Shown: one piece after another, positions 24,676-34,109 of the stretch
Position numbering within the stretch: position 1 is the first letter of the stretch
Layout of the letters: every line of letters begins with the position of its first letter
Source: Leptospira venezuelensis
GTDB lineage: Bacteria; Spirochaetota; Leptospiria; Leptospirales; Leptospiraceae
Direction of reading: 5' to 3'
NCBI RefSeq assembly: GCF_002150035.1
Contig: NZ_NETS01000008.1
Coordinates: 596,272 to 660,271, forward strand
Length of the DNA: 64,000 nt
Made by a program: the position numbers and the translations under genes
The notes under the pieces: generated by a model
The model's input: only the letters and a program-made list of their open reading frames with translations
Told to the model about the DNA's origin: nothing
Database searches by the model: none

Positions 24676-25751
24676 TGTTAGAAACTCAGACAGAACAAGA
24701 TCTTCTCAAGAAATCAGATCCTATGGAATTCTGGCCCACTTGGAAATTGTATCTACCTCTGATCCCGTATATTGCATTTGAATCAATTCGTTCTATTCGA
24801 CCAGGTTCACTTTCTTCTTTAGGCTTTGGAACAATTGCTGCCGCAAATCCCGATATCCCTTTAGGAGGGCTTGTAGGAGAATCAAAATATCAAATTTTAC
24901 AAAAACTAAATTCTAAGCATGTACTAAAATTCTTTTCAGTCTCCAAAGGTTCTAAAGATATAAATACTATTTTAGAAAAAATGAATTCTCTAGGACTCGA
25001 TTTTCCCATCATACTCAAACCTGATTCGGGGCAAAGAGGACAAGGAGTCAGAAAAGTCCAAAGTCCTGAACATTTGGAAGAATGTTTACAAGAATCAAAT
25101 GTAGATCTTCTGATCCAAGAATATCATCCTGGTCCGTTCGAAGTCGGAGTTTTTTATTATAGATATCCGAATGAATCCAAAGGCAGAATATTCTCTATCA
25201 CCAGAAAAGTATTTCCGAAATTGACTGGAAATGGAATATCAACTCTTTCTCAATTGGTAGAAAACCATCCCAGATTCAAAATACAGAAAAAAACATTTCA
25301 AAAAAGATTTTCCGAAACTTGGGAGAAGGTCCCTACTTTAGGAGAGATCATTTGCCTCTCGGAAGCAGGGAATCATTGCCAAGGAACCTTATTTCTGGAC
25401 GGATCGGAATGGATCACTCCTGAGTTAGAAGATAAGATCCACGAGATTTCATCAACCTTTAAAGGTTTCTATTTTGGCAGATACGATATTCGATTTTCTT
25501 CTCTAAAAGATTTTTTGGAGGGAAAGGATCTCAATATAGTAGAATTAAACGGAGTCACCTCTGAATCCACAAACATATACGACCCCAGATTTTCGTTTAA
25601 AGAAAGATACTCCATACTATTCTCCCAGTGGAAGATACTCTTCCAAATTTCCAGACAATCAAAAGCAAAAGGTTCTGGCCTTTTCTCTATCCTGAAAGCT
25701 TTGTATATTTTTTATTTCGGGGATAGGATCGTGTCCGATCTTTCCAGTTGA
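24675..25751 (+). CDS. ATP-grasp ligase-like protein
   Basis: 358 residues with an ATP-grasp fold. The ATP-binding lysine strand and Gly-rich loop are at about 114-127 (I-L-K-P-D-S-G-Q-R-G-Q-G-V). The adenine-contact strand is about 149-155 (D-L-L-I-Q-E-Y), and the Mg2+ ligands are late (R-Y-D-I-R-F about 273-278, I-V-E-L-N-G about 293-298). Such enzymes join a carboxylate to an amine or other nucleophile by way of an acyl phosphate. No substrate can be named; it resembles the carboxylate-amine ligase or D-Ala-D-Ala ligase-like group, not biotin carboxylases. It is coupled to the preceding DinB-like gene by a 1-base overlap. A 78-base gap separates it from the adenylate cyclase gene. Confidence 0.78.
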   Translation: MLETQTEQDLLKKSDPMEFWPTWKLYLPLIPYIAFESIRSIRPGSLSSLGFGTIAAANPDIPLGGLVGESKYQILQKLNSKHVLKFFSVSKGSKDINTILEKMNSLGLDFPIILKPDSGQRGQGVRKVQSPEHLEECLQESNVDLLIQEYHPGPFEVGVFYYRYPNESKGRIFSITRKVFPKLTGNGISTLSQLVENHPRFKIQKKTFQKRFSETWEKVPTLGEIICLSEAGNHCQGTLFLDGSEWITPELEDKIHEISSTFKGFYFGRYDIRFSSLKDFLEGKDLNIVELNGVTSESTNIYDPRFSFKERYSILFSQWKILFQISRQSKAKGSGLFSILKALYIFYFGDRIVSDLSS

Positions 25752-25829
25752 AGCTTGCATTTTTTTCCGAAATATGAAAGGTTTATCCCTGCTCTAAAAA
25801 TTTAAACTTCTCAAATCACGGAAAATTTT

Positions 25830-27044
25830 ATGAAACAAAGGCTCTTACAGCTTATCTATTTGATCTTCGGAGATCCCAAAAGGAACTCTTTAGAGCACAG
25901 ATTATTTAATGCAATTTCCCTGGTAAATGGAAGCCTAAATATCCTTGGATCTATCTTCGAAGAGACAACTGAATATTCTCACCGTGTAATTTTTCTGAAT
26001 TTAATCTCCGGTTCGATTCTGCTCCTAATGTATTATTTTTCCAGATTTAGAAATATCTACTATGTTCTATTCTGGCCTCTAAATCTAACAATACTTGTTT
26101 ATTTATCTTCTCTTTGGTTCTTACACGGAGGCTCAAACGGAGGAAATCATTATTACTTTATTCCTGCACTCGTAATCGCGACTATCCTTTTAAAAAATCA
26201 TAATATCTTTTTCATTTACGCGTTCTATGCTTTCGTAACAGGTTTCTTATATATATTCGAATATCTTTATCCTAATTTTATTGTACCTCAAAAAGATAGA
26301 GATTCTGAATATATGGACCTGGGAGGAAATTACATCTTCGTCCAAATCCTGACGGGTATACTGATCTTTATACTCAGCAGGAACCTGAATATAGAAAGAA
26401 AAAAATCGGACAATCTTCTTCGAAACATCCTTCCCGAATCGATCGCTGACGAATTAAAAATGAATGATACGGTTCAGCCGAAACGTTATGATAGTGTAAC
26501 TGTATTATTTACGGATATGGCAGGCTTCACTCAGATTGCAGAAAAGATGAGCCCAGAAGAATTAGTGAAGGAACTCCATTTTTTCTTCGCGGAATTTGAT
26601 AAGATCGCGAAAAAATACGGTTTAGAGAAGATCAAAACGATCGGTGACGCCTATATGGCCGTTGCAGGACTTCCTACTCCAAATCATACTCACGCAAGAG
26701 ATGCAGTTTTCTGTGGGTTGGAATTCCAACAATTCATGAAAAATCAAAAAATAGAAAGGCAGAACCAAGGTCTCCCAACCTGGGAATTACGCTTGGGCAT
26801 CCATACAGGTAGCGTAGTTGCGGGAGTGATCGGCACTGAAAAATTTGCTTATGATATCTGGGGAGATACAGTCAACACAGCAAGTCGAATGGAAAGTTCA
26901 GGAGTCGCTGGAGAAGTGAATATCTCCTTAGATACATTCCATTATATAAGGGAAGATTTTATCTGCGAGTCCAGAGGATTGATAAAAGCTAAGAACAAGG
27001 GAGAGATCGAGATGTTTTTAGTAAAAGGGCCAAGGGAAGCATAA
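25830..27044 (+). CDS. membrane class III adenylate cyclase
   Basis: 404 residues: about six membrane helices in the first 190 residues, then a class III cyclase domain (about 215-400). The metal-binding aspartates are D229 (L-F-T-D-M-A-G-F) and D273 (T-I-G-D-A-Y). K269 and D342 (Y-D-I-W-G) are the residues that recognise adenine rather than guanine, so ATP is the expected substrate. The transition-state Asn/Arg motif N-T-A-S-R-M is also present. It should make cAMP in response to a membrane signal. Leptospira carry many such cyclases. Monocistronic or weakly linked to the next genes; no effector is encoded nearby. Confidence 0.92.
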   Translation: MKQRLLQLIYLIFGDPKRNSLEHRLFNAISLVNGSLNILGSIFEETTEYSHRVIFLNLISGSILLLMYYFSRFRNIYYVLFWPLNLTILVYLSSLWFLHGGSNGGNHYYFIPALVIATILLKNHNIFFIYAFYAFVTGFLYIFEYLYPNFIVPQKDRDSEYMDLGGNYIFVQILTGILIFILSRNLNIERKKSDNLLRNILPESIADELKMNDTVQPKRYDSVTVLFTDMAGFTQIAEKMSPEELVKELHFFFAEFDKIAKKYGLEKIKTIGDAYMAVAGLPTPNHTHARDAVFCGLEFQQFMKNQKIERQNQGLPTWELRLGIHTGSVVAGVIGTEKFAYDIWGDTVNTASRMESSGVAGEVNISLDTFHYIREDFICESRGLIKAKNKGEIEMFLVKGPREA

Positions 27045-27102
27045 TAGGTTCTTGACCTAAAGGTTCCAGGAAAGAATTTGAACCAGTCAGATTTTCTTTC
27101 CT

Positions 27103-28512
27103 ATGAATTTTAATAGTTTTGGATTTTTCGTTTTCCTATTAATTACCTTTACTCTTTACTACCTTCCATTTCTAAAAAGATTTCAACTTTTAACAGTTGT
27201 GGGCGCCAGCTTTTATTTTTATGCCTACACCGATCCTTGGCTGCTCATTCTCTTATTATTCTCCATCTTTTGGAACGCAAGTATTGTATATCTGATCCAG
27301 ACCCCGGACTTTAAATCTAAAAAAGCAGTTCTCTCCTTAGGAATAGTTTTAAACCTAAGTGTATTATTTTTCTTTAAATATAGTGGTTTATTCGCCAAAA
27401 CATTTATAGGAAGCTCTGGTCCTTCTGGCCTACATTGGATTTTTCTAATACCTCTTCCGATTGGTATTTCTTTTTACACTTTCCATGGGATAAGCATGGT
27501 GGTGGATTTTTACAGGATCGGCCCAGAAATTTTTAAAGAGAAGGTCCCCTACCCTAAGCTGATTTTACAATCTTCTCTCTATATTAATTTTTTTCCTCAA
27601 TTGGTTGCAGGTCCTATCGTTAAGGCAAAGGAATTTTTTCCGCAGATTAAGACCAAGGATTTCAAGGGGATTCCTTGGATCCAAGCTGCGAAGATCCTAA
27701 TACTTGGGTATTTTTTAAAAACTGTGATCGCAGACAATCTGAATGACCTTACATTCGTAATCGATTTTCCTTATAATGCACATCACTCTACCTTAACCTT
27801 AGTACTTTTGATTTTTGGTTATTCAGCTCAGATCTTTGCTGATTTTGCAGGATATTCTTTGATCGCGATCGGAACTGCATTCTTATTCGGCTATAGACTT
27901 CCAACCAATTTCAATTTTCCTTATATATCTTCTAACTTTTCCGAATTCTGGAGAAGATGGCATATCTCTCTTTCTACCTGGCTCAGAGATTATTTGTATA
28001 TTCCTTTGGGCGGAAATAGAAAAGGAAACTTCAGAACTTATATAAATCTATTTTTGGTTATGGCCTTAGGCGGTCTTTGGCATGGAGCAGAATGGAGATA
28101 TATGGTCTGGGGAATAGGCCACGGACTTTTATTATTAATAGAAAGATTTTTGGATCAAAATATCCCTTTTAAACTTCCAGAGAATCGATTTTTCTCCTTT
28201 GTAAAAGCCGGATTCGTATTCTTGAGTGTGTCGCTTCTTTGGTTATTATTCCGATTACCTGATTTTGAAACAGTAGTGAAATATTTAAAATTATTAGGTA
28301 CAAATTTGAGTTTGGGGACAGACTGGGAACTTTGTATATTTTTAATATTCTTTTCAATTCCTGTATTCTTCTATCATTTTTATGGATGGTATAAGGAGAA
28401 GTATTCTGAAGAAACTATGGAGAAAGTTTCTATTATCGGTTATGCATTCTTGCTATTTATGATCGTTCTGAACAAAGGGCCTTCCGCCGCATTTATCTAT
28501 TTTCAGTTTTAA
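27103..28512 (+). CDS. MBOAT-family O-acyltransferase (AlgI-like)
   Basis: 469 residues, very hydrophobic, with the MBOAT/AlgI architecture. The conserved segments are F-F-P-Q-L-V-A-G-P-I-V (about 165-175), E-F-W-R-R-W-H-I-S-L-S-T-W-L-R-D-Y-L-Y-I-P-L-G-G-N in the middle (written here as key residues of about 282-306), and the catalytic histidine region G-G-L-W-H-G-A-E-W (about 325-333). These enzymes move an acyl group across the membrane and hand it to a partner that acylates a surface polysaccharide or similar acceptor. The next gene, 2 bases downstream, is a likely partner. The acceptor is unknown. Confidence 0.9.
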   Translation: MNFNSFGFFVFLLITFTLYYLPFLKRFQLLTVVGASFYFYAYTDPWLLILLLFSIFWNASIVYLIQTPDFKSKKAVLSLGIVLNLSVLFFFKYSGLFAKTFIGSSGPSGLHWIFLIPLPIGISFYTFHGISMVVDFYRIGPEIFKEKVPYPKLILQSSLYINFFPQLVAGPIVKAKEFFPQIKTKDFKGIPWIQAAKILILGYFLKTVIADNLNDLTFVIDFPYNAHHSTLTLVLLIFGYSAQIFADFAGYSLIAIGTAFLFGYRLPTNFNFPYISSNFSEFWRRWHISLSTWLRDYLYIPLGGNRKGNFRTYINLFLVMALGGLWHGAEWRYMVWGIGHGLLLLIERFLDQNIPFKLPENRFFSFVKAGFVFLSVSLLWLLFRLPDFETVVKYLKLLGTNLSLGTDWELCIFLIFFSIPVFFYHFYGWYKEKYSEETMEKVSIIGYAFLLFMIVLNKGPSAAFIYFQF

Positions 28513-28514
28513 TT

Positions 28515-29387
28515 ATGAAATTTTTTATCAGACTTATTATTTTCTTCCTTAGCTTCTTAGGACTGTATTCGGGATTCATACACTTTTTTTCTCCTCAGAA
28601 AATCCCAAAACAGAGTTGGTGGCAGCACAACAGAGTCCGTGTGGAAACTTTTTTAACAGAAGGCAAGGATTCTAAATTTGTGATCGTTGGATCTTCCATG
28701 TCGGATAGAATGTTGCCAAAAGCAAACTCAGGATGGTTTAATCTTTCCTTAGTGGGAGAAGGAGCTCTAACTGGACTATCTATATTAAAACATTCGGATA
28801 CTTCTCCGAAATTTGTGCTGATTGAAATTAACCAACTTTCAGTTAAAGAAAATGAAAAATTCTCTCAGGAAAATACTGATCCATTTTTTGTCTTTACTAG
28901 AAGAAATTTCCCTGTTCTTAGATCCGAAAAACAGCCATTGAACTATGCTGTAGGATACGTGATCCAATTTACGGATCGGTTTTTTGCCCCAGAAACAAAA
29001 CCTGAACCAAAGAAAGAAAAAGAAGCTCTCGAAATTTCTAAAAGATTAAAAGAAGAACATCTACAAGAAGTAAAACGTTGGTACAGTGCTGCTGTAGAGC
29101 AGAAAAAGTTAAATGATAGAATGACGTATCTATCTTCTATGCTAATAGAATTGGAAGCGAAAGGCATACGACCGATATTTTTCGAAATGCCAATGCATCC
29201 TGAAATTTTAGTCTCCGCAAAAGAGACCAGAACCCGAGAGACCGTTCAGAAAAACTTTCCTCCTTCTCAATACCTCTGGTTTATTGATAACAAAGATATC
29301 TACGAAGACAGCGACGCACTTCACCTGGTATATCCTGAAGCAGACAGATTCTTATCTAAATTGAAAGAATACGCAGAATCCTTATAG
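28515..29387 (+). CDS. SGNH/AlgJ-like acyl transfer partner of the MBOAT protein
   Basis: 290 residues. The N-terminal helix (about 4-24) is a membrane anchor, and the rest should be periplasmic. The nucleophile motif G-S-S-M-S-D is at about 58-63, and the C-terminal D-A-L-H (about 271-274) supplies the DxxH of an SGNH-type active site. The organisation (anchor, GSSxS, late DxxH) is that of the AlgJ/DltD-type partners of MBOAT proteins; many Leptospira paralogues are filed as DUF1574. It starts 2 bases after the MBOAT stop codon without its own ribosome binding site, so it is coupled to it. A palindromic element overlaps its stop. Confidence 0.8.
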   Translation: MKFFIRLIIFFLSFLGLYSGFIHFFSPQKIPKQSWWQHNRVRVETFLTEGKDSKFVIVGSSMSDRMLPKANSGWFNLSLVGEGALTGLSILKHSDTSPKFVLIEINQLSVKENEKFSQENTDPFFVFTRRNFPVLRSEKQPLNYAVGYVIQFTDRFFAPETKPEPKKEKEALEISKRLKEEHLQEVKRWYSAAVEQKKLNDRMTYLSSMLIELEAKGIRPIFFEMPMHPEILVSAKETRTRETVQKNFPPSQYLWFIDNKDIYEDSDALHLVYPEADRFLSKLKEYAESL

Positions 29388-29401
29388 TAGGGAGTTCCTA
29401 C
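29387..29401. repeat. short palindromic element GTAGGGAGTTCCTAC
   Basis: A 15-base near-palindrome at the stop codon of the SGNH gene, with the GGAGTTCC core shared with 5672-5686 and 41970-41985. Confidence 0.4.
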
Positions 29402-29543
29402 CTCTAAATTTAAGCTTTATGACGCATATCCAGGGCCTTGGGTTATATTAAACACTTTATTCAATATAGCAGATTTTTCTACTTTCCAGGAAGAGTAGAT
29501 TTGAAAATCCTTGGACTAGTCAATTCCGACAAAAGGTGAATTC

Positions 29544-30371
29544 ATGAGTCGAAAGTTATTTATCCTATTACTGGCCCTTCTTCCTTTCTTTGTAAGCTGC
29601 GGAAAAAAAGAAGCCCCCAATCTCCCAGGTGATAGAAAAAATCTGAAGATCGGGATTTGCCCCGGGCCTTACGGTGACCTTTTGAAAAAAGGTGTCTTTC
29701 CTGATTTAGAGAAGAAGGGATACAAGATCGAGATTGTTCAGTTCAGCGATTATATCCAACCTAATTTAGCACTGGCTTCCGGTGATATAGATGCAAATTT
29801 ATTCCAACATCTTCCTTATCTGAAAAAATTTACTGCGGATAAAAATCTAAAGTTAAGTGCCATTATCAATATTCCCACAGCTCCCATGTCTGTGTTTGCA
29901 GGAAAAACTAAAAACCCCAAAGATATAAAAGAGAAGGCATCAATTGCTCTTCCAAACGATCCTACGAACTTGCTAAGAGCTTTGAAACTTTTCCAAGAAT
30001 TAGGTTTTATTAAAGTAAATCCGGATGCACTTCCGACTAAAGCCTCTTTGAGTGATATCACAGAGAATAAAAAACAGATCCAATTTTTACCTTTAGAAGC
30101 GGCTCAACTTCCTAGATCATTAGAAAGTACAGACTTCTCTGCAATCAACGGAAATTTCGCACTCGCTTCCGGTTTGGATCTGACAAAAGCAGTGATCTTA
30201 GAAAAACTGGCAGAAGAGCATAAAAACATAATCGTGGTTCGCGAAGCAGAAAAAGATAGTATATTCGCTAAAGACATTATTGAAGCAGTAAAGTCTGAAA
30301 ACTTTGAAACGGTTGTAGACAAAGATTTTAAGGGATTCCAAAAGCCGGAATGGTTCGGGAAACGGAAATAA
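29544..30371 (+). CDS. metQ: MetQ methionine-binding lipoprotein
   Basis: 275 residues, NlpA/MetQ family. The lipobox F-F-V-S-C puts the acylated cysteine at residue 19-20, followed by G-K-K-E. The binding-protein core begins with L-K-I-G-I-C-P-G-P-Y-G and contains F-S-D-Y-I-Q-P-N-L-A-L-A-S-G-D-I-D (shown as key residues about 72-88) and the F-Q-H-L-P-Y-L loop. It captures methionine for MetN/MetI, encoded directly downstream with a 22-base overlap. AAGG lies 9 bases upstream. The 156-base leader has a small imperfect hairpin (29478-29499) but no recognisable SAM riboswitch. Confidence 0.9.
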   Translation: MSRKLFILLLALLPFFVSCGKKEAPNLPGDRKNLKIGICPGPYGDLLKKGVFPDLEKKGYKIEIVQFSDYIQPNLALASGDIDANLFQHLPYLKKFTADKNLKLSAIINIPTAPMSVFAGKTKNPKDIKEKASIALPNDPTNLLRALKLFQELGFIKVNPDALPTKASLSDITENKKQIQFLPLEAAQLPRSLESTDFSAINGNFALASGLDLTKAVILEKLAEEHKNIIVVREAEKDSIFAKDIIEAVKSENFETVVDKDFKGFQKPEWFGKRK

Positions 30372-31390
30372 AAGAGAACTCACAAACTATATTAGAATTT
30401 CGGAACGTTTTCAAAACGTTCCCGAAATCTATTCATCCTTCCATTGAGGATATCTCCTTAAAAATAGATAAGGGAGAAATTTTCGGCATCATAGGAACCA
30501 CTGGAGCCGGAAAAAGCACCTTACTTAGATTTGCAAATCTACTGGAAACTCCTGACTCAGGTCAGGTATTCTTTGAATCTAAGGACATTTCTCATTTAAA
30601 TGGAGAAGCACTCAGATATCATAGATCCAAAGTGGGGATGGTATTCCAACAATCCCATCTTGTATTAAATCGAAAAGTTTTCGATAATATAGCGCTTCCA
30701 TTAAAAGCATCTGGTTGGAAGAAAGAAGAGATTCGCACCAGAGTAATTGAACTTCTTTCCTTGATCGGACTCGAAGACAAAATAGATTCATATCCGAATC
30801 AACTTAGTGGTGGGCAAAAACAAAGGGTCGGTATTGCAAGAGCTATCGCAAATCACCCTACTTTACTCTTATGCGACGAACCAACTTCTGCATTGGACCC
30901 AGAAACCACTCGTTCTATTTTAGGATTATTAAAAGATATTCATAAAAAATTTTCGATCACTATCCTAATCGTTACCCATGAAATGAATGTTGTTAGAGAG
31001 ATCTGCAATTCTGTAGCAGTATTAGAAAAAGGCAAATTAATAGAAACAGGTTCCGTATATTCTTTATTCGCTGATCCTTCTCAAGAAATCACAAAAAAGC
31101 TCACAGGTCATACATTCACGAATTCAATTCCGGAAGAGACCTTGGCAAGAACAGAAGGCAGAATACTAAGAATAGTTTTAAAGAATGAGATTGCTACAGA
31201 GCCTGTTCTGGGAAAAGTAATCCGTGCCACAAATCAGGTCCCGAATATCATTTATAGTAAAATTGAATACATTTCAGGTAAACCAATCGGAATTTTCTAT
31301 TTAGAGACAGATCCTTTGGATGAAAGCACAGATACTCTCAGAGCCGCATTCGTCAGATACGGCGCCACAGTGGAGGAAGTTTTCCGATGA
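30350..31390 (+). CDS. metN: MetN methionine ABC importer ATPase
   Basis: 346 residues: an ABC ATPase domain (1-250) with Walker A G-T-T-G-A-G-K-S-T (about 50-58), signature L-S-G-G-Q-K-Q-R-V, Walker B with L-L-C-D-E-P and switch histidine in V-T-H-E-M-N. The C-terminal extension (about 265-346) is a NIL domain, which binds methionine and inhibits transport in MetN. This separates it from other amino acid ABC ATPases. The start overlaps metQ by 22 bases and its end overlaps metI by ATGA, so the three genes form a tight operon. Confidence 0.93.
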   Translation: MVRETEIKENSQTILEFRNVFKTFPKSIHPSIEDISLKIDKGEIFGIIGTTGAGKSTLLRFANLLETPDSGQVFFESKDISHLNGEALRYHRSKVGMVFQQSHLVLNRKVFDNIALPLKASGWKKEEIRTRVIELLSLIGLEDKIDSYPNQLSGGQKQRVGIARAIANHPTLLLCDEPTSALDPETTRSILGLLKDIHKKFSITILIVTHEMNVVREICNSVAVLEKGKLIETGSVYSLFADPSQEITKKLTGHTFTNSIPEETLARTEGRILRIVLKNEIATEPVLGKVIRATNQVPNIIYSKIEYISGKPIGIFYLETDPLDESTDTLRAAFVRYGATVEEVFR

Positions 31391-32061
31391 ATTTTTCTAA
31401 ATGGATAGAATTATACCCGGAACTAATCAATGCATTCGGACAAACATTCCTAATGCTTGGAATTTCCTTATCTTCCGCGTTGTTATTTGGAATACCATTA
31501 GGTTTTCTGATCTATCTCACTGATAAAAAACTTTTTATACCAAATAGATTCTTTCACGTAATACTCGGAGTATTGGCTAACTTAGTACGTTCGATCCCAT
31601 TCGTTATATTACTAGTAGCATTGATCCCACTTACTCAGGCATTAATAGGAACCACTATCGGCCCACTCGCTGCCTCTGTTCCCCTTTCAGTTGCGGCAAT
31701 TCCATTCTTAGCTAGATTAGTAGAAACATCTCTTAGAGAAATTCCGGAGGGAGTTTTAGAAGCAGCAGTTTCCACTGGCGCAAAACTCTCTCTAATCATC
31801 AAAGAAGTTTTGATACCGGAAGCATTGCCAGGGATCCACTCAGCAATTACAGTTACAACCATTAGCTTATTAGGATATTCTGCAATGGCGGGTATTGTGG
31901 GAGGTGGAGGGATAGGAGATCTTGCGATCCGATTCGGATATTACAGATATGAAGACGATATCATGTTTGCGACAGTTTTTGTTCTGATCGGCTTAGTCCA
32001 AACATTCCAATGGATTGGAGATAAGGCCCGCAAAAGTAGTGATAAAAGAGTCTCTCATTAA
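31387..32061 (+). CDS. metI: MetI methionine ABC importer permease
   Basis: 224 residues with five or six membrane helices, the usual length for MetI. Family features are R-S-I-P-F-V-I-L-L-V (about 60-69), the EAA loop E-A-A-V-S-T-G-A-K (about 125-133), and the C-terminal G-G-G-G-I-G-D-L-A-I-R-F-G-Y segment (about 175-188), which is diagnostic of MetI. ATGA overlap with metN. The operon ends here, with no clear terminator before the convergent lipoprotein gene. Confidence 0.93.
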   Translation: MNFSKWIELYPELINAFGQTFLMLGISLSSALLFGIPLGFLIYLTDKKLFIPNRFFHVILGVLANLVRSIPFVILLVALIPLTQALIGTTIGPLAASVPLSVAAIPFLARLVETSLREIPEGVLEAAVSTGAKLSLIIKEVLIPEALPGIHSAITVTTISLLGYSAMAGIVGGGGIGDLAIRFGYYRYEDDIMFATVFVLIGLVQTFQWIGDKARKSSDKRVSH

Positions 32062-32161
32062 TCTTTAACTTGAGAGTAAGTTTCAAAATTTATAAATAAG
32101 CGAGAACATTCGTTTTATTTAAAGTATGTTTTAGTCTGAAAGGCTAAAGATACTTGAAGTA

Positions 32162-33160
32162 TTATTTATTTTCTAGTTCGTCAGGTTTTATCTCTTTTAG
32201 AAGTTTCACCAATTGTTTTGTTGTATGAGAAGTCCACTCGGGAGTTAAATTGTCTTCTTCGCCGATCACAATATCTTTTTTCCAATAAAGCCATCTAGTC
32301 TCTCCTGACCTTTTCCAGCCAACTACAGTCGCTTTCTTTCCTGTAGGCATATTCGGAAAATATAAAACTCTTTTGCTCGATTCTGTATATATACCCATAA
32401 TCGAACGAATATCTTTAAATATTAGTAAAAACGATGGCCTATCATCGAATTTCTTTTTTAATATTTCCTCTTCAAAAACATTCAGATAAAGTGAAACGAT
32501 CGGAGAAAACCGTAAGAATCGATCACAATTGATCCAACCAAAATTATAAATAAAAAGTCCCGTCCATTGCGTTACAGAAATTGGTCCTTCACTTTCTCTA
32601 GATGCGTTAGTTGCTTGCGCTTTTGTCTTATCCGGTACAAAGGAAAGATCAGAATTCCAACTAAGACTATCGTTCGTCCAATCTAAACTTCCGTCCTCTT
32701 TCTTCTTCCCATAAAAAATCTCATAGCCTGGTTCTAAAGGATTCTTAAATTCTACACTTACAGGACTTCTATTATTAATCCGAGCTTTTTGGCCTTCGGA
32801 CGAATATACTTCTAAGCGGATCATTCCTTTAGTCTCTATAGATTTTTCTCCGCTCGTAGTGCTTAATCCGGATAACAAAATATCTGAATTGGAATAATAT
32901 TCAGAAAGTTCTACTCGAACTTCCCCCGCCAATGGTTTTCCATTTTCTCCCAGAAGGGAACCGGAAGGAAAATGTAAAATCGTTCCTTCTTCTCCTTTTA
33001 CATTAGAATCTTTACCCGCGTCGATAAAGAAGACCTGAGTTTCTTTATACCGGGATGAAAATAGAAATTCATCTCGATCTTTCTTAAAAATTTTTTGAAG
33101 GCTTGAACAATTTAGCACTAGTATGGATAAATAAGTTAATAGAAATATTTTTTTGATCAT
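32162..33160 (-). CDS. lipoprotein of unknown function
   Basis: 332 residues. The signal ends in L-V-L-N-C, a relaxed spirochaetal lipobox (cysteine 18), followed by S-S-L-Q-K. Residues about 58-130 carry a pattern (G-T-I-L-H-F-P-S-G-S-L ... G-K-P-L-A-G-E-V-R-V-E-L-S-E, then D-I-L-L-S-G-L) known from repeated beta domains of Bacteroidetes surface proteins, where it precedes larger extracellular modules. The remaining 200 residues are not recognised. It stands alone, convergent with metI and divergent from the carbonic anhydrase gene. No function is proposed. Confidence 0.7.
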   Translation of the reverse strand: MIKKIFLLTYLSILVLNCSSLQKIFKKDRDEFLFSSRYKETQVFFIDAGKDSNVKGEEGTILHFPSGSLLGENGKPLAGEVRVELSEYYSNSDILLSGLSTTSGEKSIETKGMIRLEVYSSEGQKARINNRSPVSVEFKNPLEPGYEIFYGKKKEDGSLDWTNDSLSWNSDLSFVPDKTKAQATNASRESEGPISVTQWTGLFIYNFGWINCDRFLRFSPIVSLYLNVFEEEILKKKFDDRPSFLLIFKDIRSIMGIYTESSKRVLYFPNMPTGKKATVVGWKRSGETRWLYWKKDIVIGEEDNLTPEWTSHTTKQLVKLLKEIKPDELENK

Positions 33161-33391
33161 GGATTCAAAACTTCTGTCTTGCCATTTATACCTAACCCGC
33201 TGATCATTCGGACAAGCTTATCTGAATTTTTTTCGGGAAGCTAATTTCTGCTTCGCAGACCTCCTTTCTACCCAACCTAAAAATTCTAATACGCGATAAG
33301 CGCTATCGACTACTCCTACTGCACAAAATACTGGCCTTCTTCTTAATCATTTATACAGTCTTGCTGTGTTTTTCGCCTTTCTGAGGTAAAA

Positions 33392-34039
33392 TTGGAAGAA
33401 ATATCCGCTATTACAGATATTATTTCCAGCATGTCAAACTCAACATTACAAAAAGAAACTAGTAAAGTGCATGAAGAAGTCCTAGAAGCGAACCGGAAAT
33501 ACGTTTCTGAGTTCGGTAAAAAGGGAGAATTAGCTCTTCCCCCTGCCAGAAGTTTTACGATCCTTACCTGCATGGATGCTCGTTTGGATCCGGCTAAGTA
33601 TGCTGGTCTTTCGGAAGGAGATGCTCACGTTATACGAAACGCTGGAGGAAGAGCCAGTGACGATGCGATCCGATCTCTTATTATCTCCCATAAACTTTTA
33701 GGCACGAAAGAATTTTTCGTGATCCATCACTCGGACTGCGGAATGGCTTTAATTACAGACCAAATCATTCGCAACCTTTTGGAAAAAAGTTTAAAAACCG
33801 CAACTGTGGATTCCAGCGGATGGAAGAATAAAGAAGAATCCGGAGGATCGGATGAAGCAAGGTTTATCTCTTTTCTAACATTTGAAAGTCTTGAAAAAAG
33901 TGTGATAGATGATGTAAAAAGAATTAGAAACCACCCTTTAATCCCTAAGGATATTCCTGTTTATGGATACTTCTATGATGTGAAAACTGGAAAACTTGTG
34001 GAAGTGGAAGAAGCAACCAAAATTGGAAGAGCTTCTTGA
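33392..34039 (+). CDS. beta-class carbonic anhydrase
   Basis: 215 residues. The zinc ligands are C60 (in T-C-M-D-A-R-L), H113 and C116 (H-H-S-D-C-G). The D62/R64 dyad completes the beta-carbonic anhydrase active site, so it should interconvert CO2 and bicarbonate. An insertion of about 40 residues before the last helix is typical of the subtype seen in many soil bacteria. The start is TTG 33392, supported by GAGG five bases upstream; the first ATG (33431) has no ribosome binding site. Single gene with its own terminator. No signal peptide, so cytoplasmic. Confidence 0.9.
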   Translation: MEEISAITDIISSMSNSTLQKETSKVHEEVLEANRKYVSEFGKKGELALPPARSFTILTCMDARLDPAKYAGLSEGDAHVIRNAGGRASDDAIRSLIISHKLLGTKEFFVIHHSDCGMALITDQIIRNLLEKSLKTATVDSSGWKNKEESGGSDEARFISFLTFESLEKSVIDDVKRIRNHPLIPKDIPVYGYFYDVKTGKLVEVEEATKIGRAS

Positions 34040-34055
34040 TCTTAGAAAAAAGATA

Positions 34056-34109
34056 ACCGGAAGAAAATTAGATTCTCAATTTCTAATATTCTCTTCCGGT
34101 TTTTATTTT
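34056..34109. terminator. bidirectional terminator between carbonic anhydrase and the outer-membrane protein
   Basis: Outer stem ACCGGAAGA (34056-34064) with TCTTCCGGT (34092-34100), extended by a weaker inner AT stem, then a T-rich run to 34110 on the plus strand. The opposite gene ends at 34110, so both may use it. Confidence 0.8.

Noticed and set aside
29388..29543. SAM-binding riboswitch before metQ
   Set aside because: The leader has only a small bulged hairpin (29478-29499); the conserved four-way junction elements are not visible.
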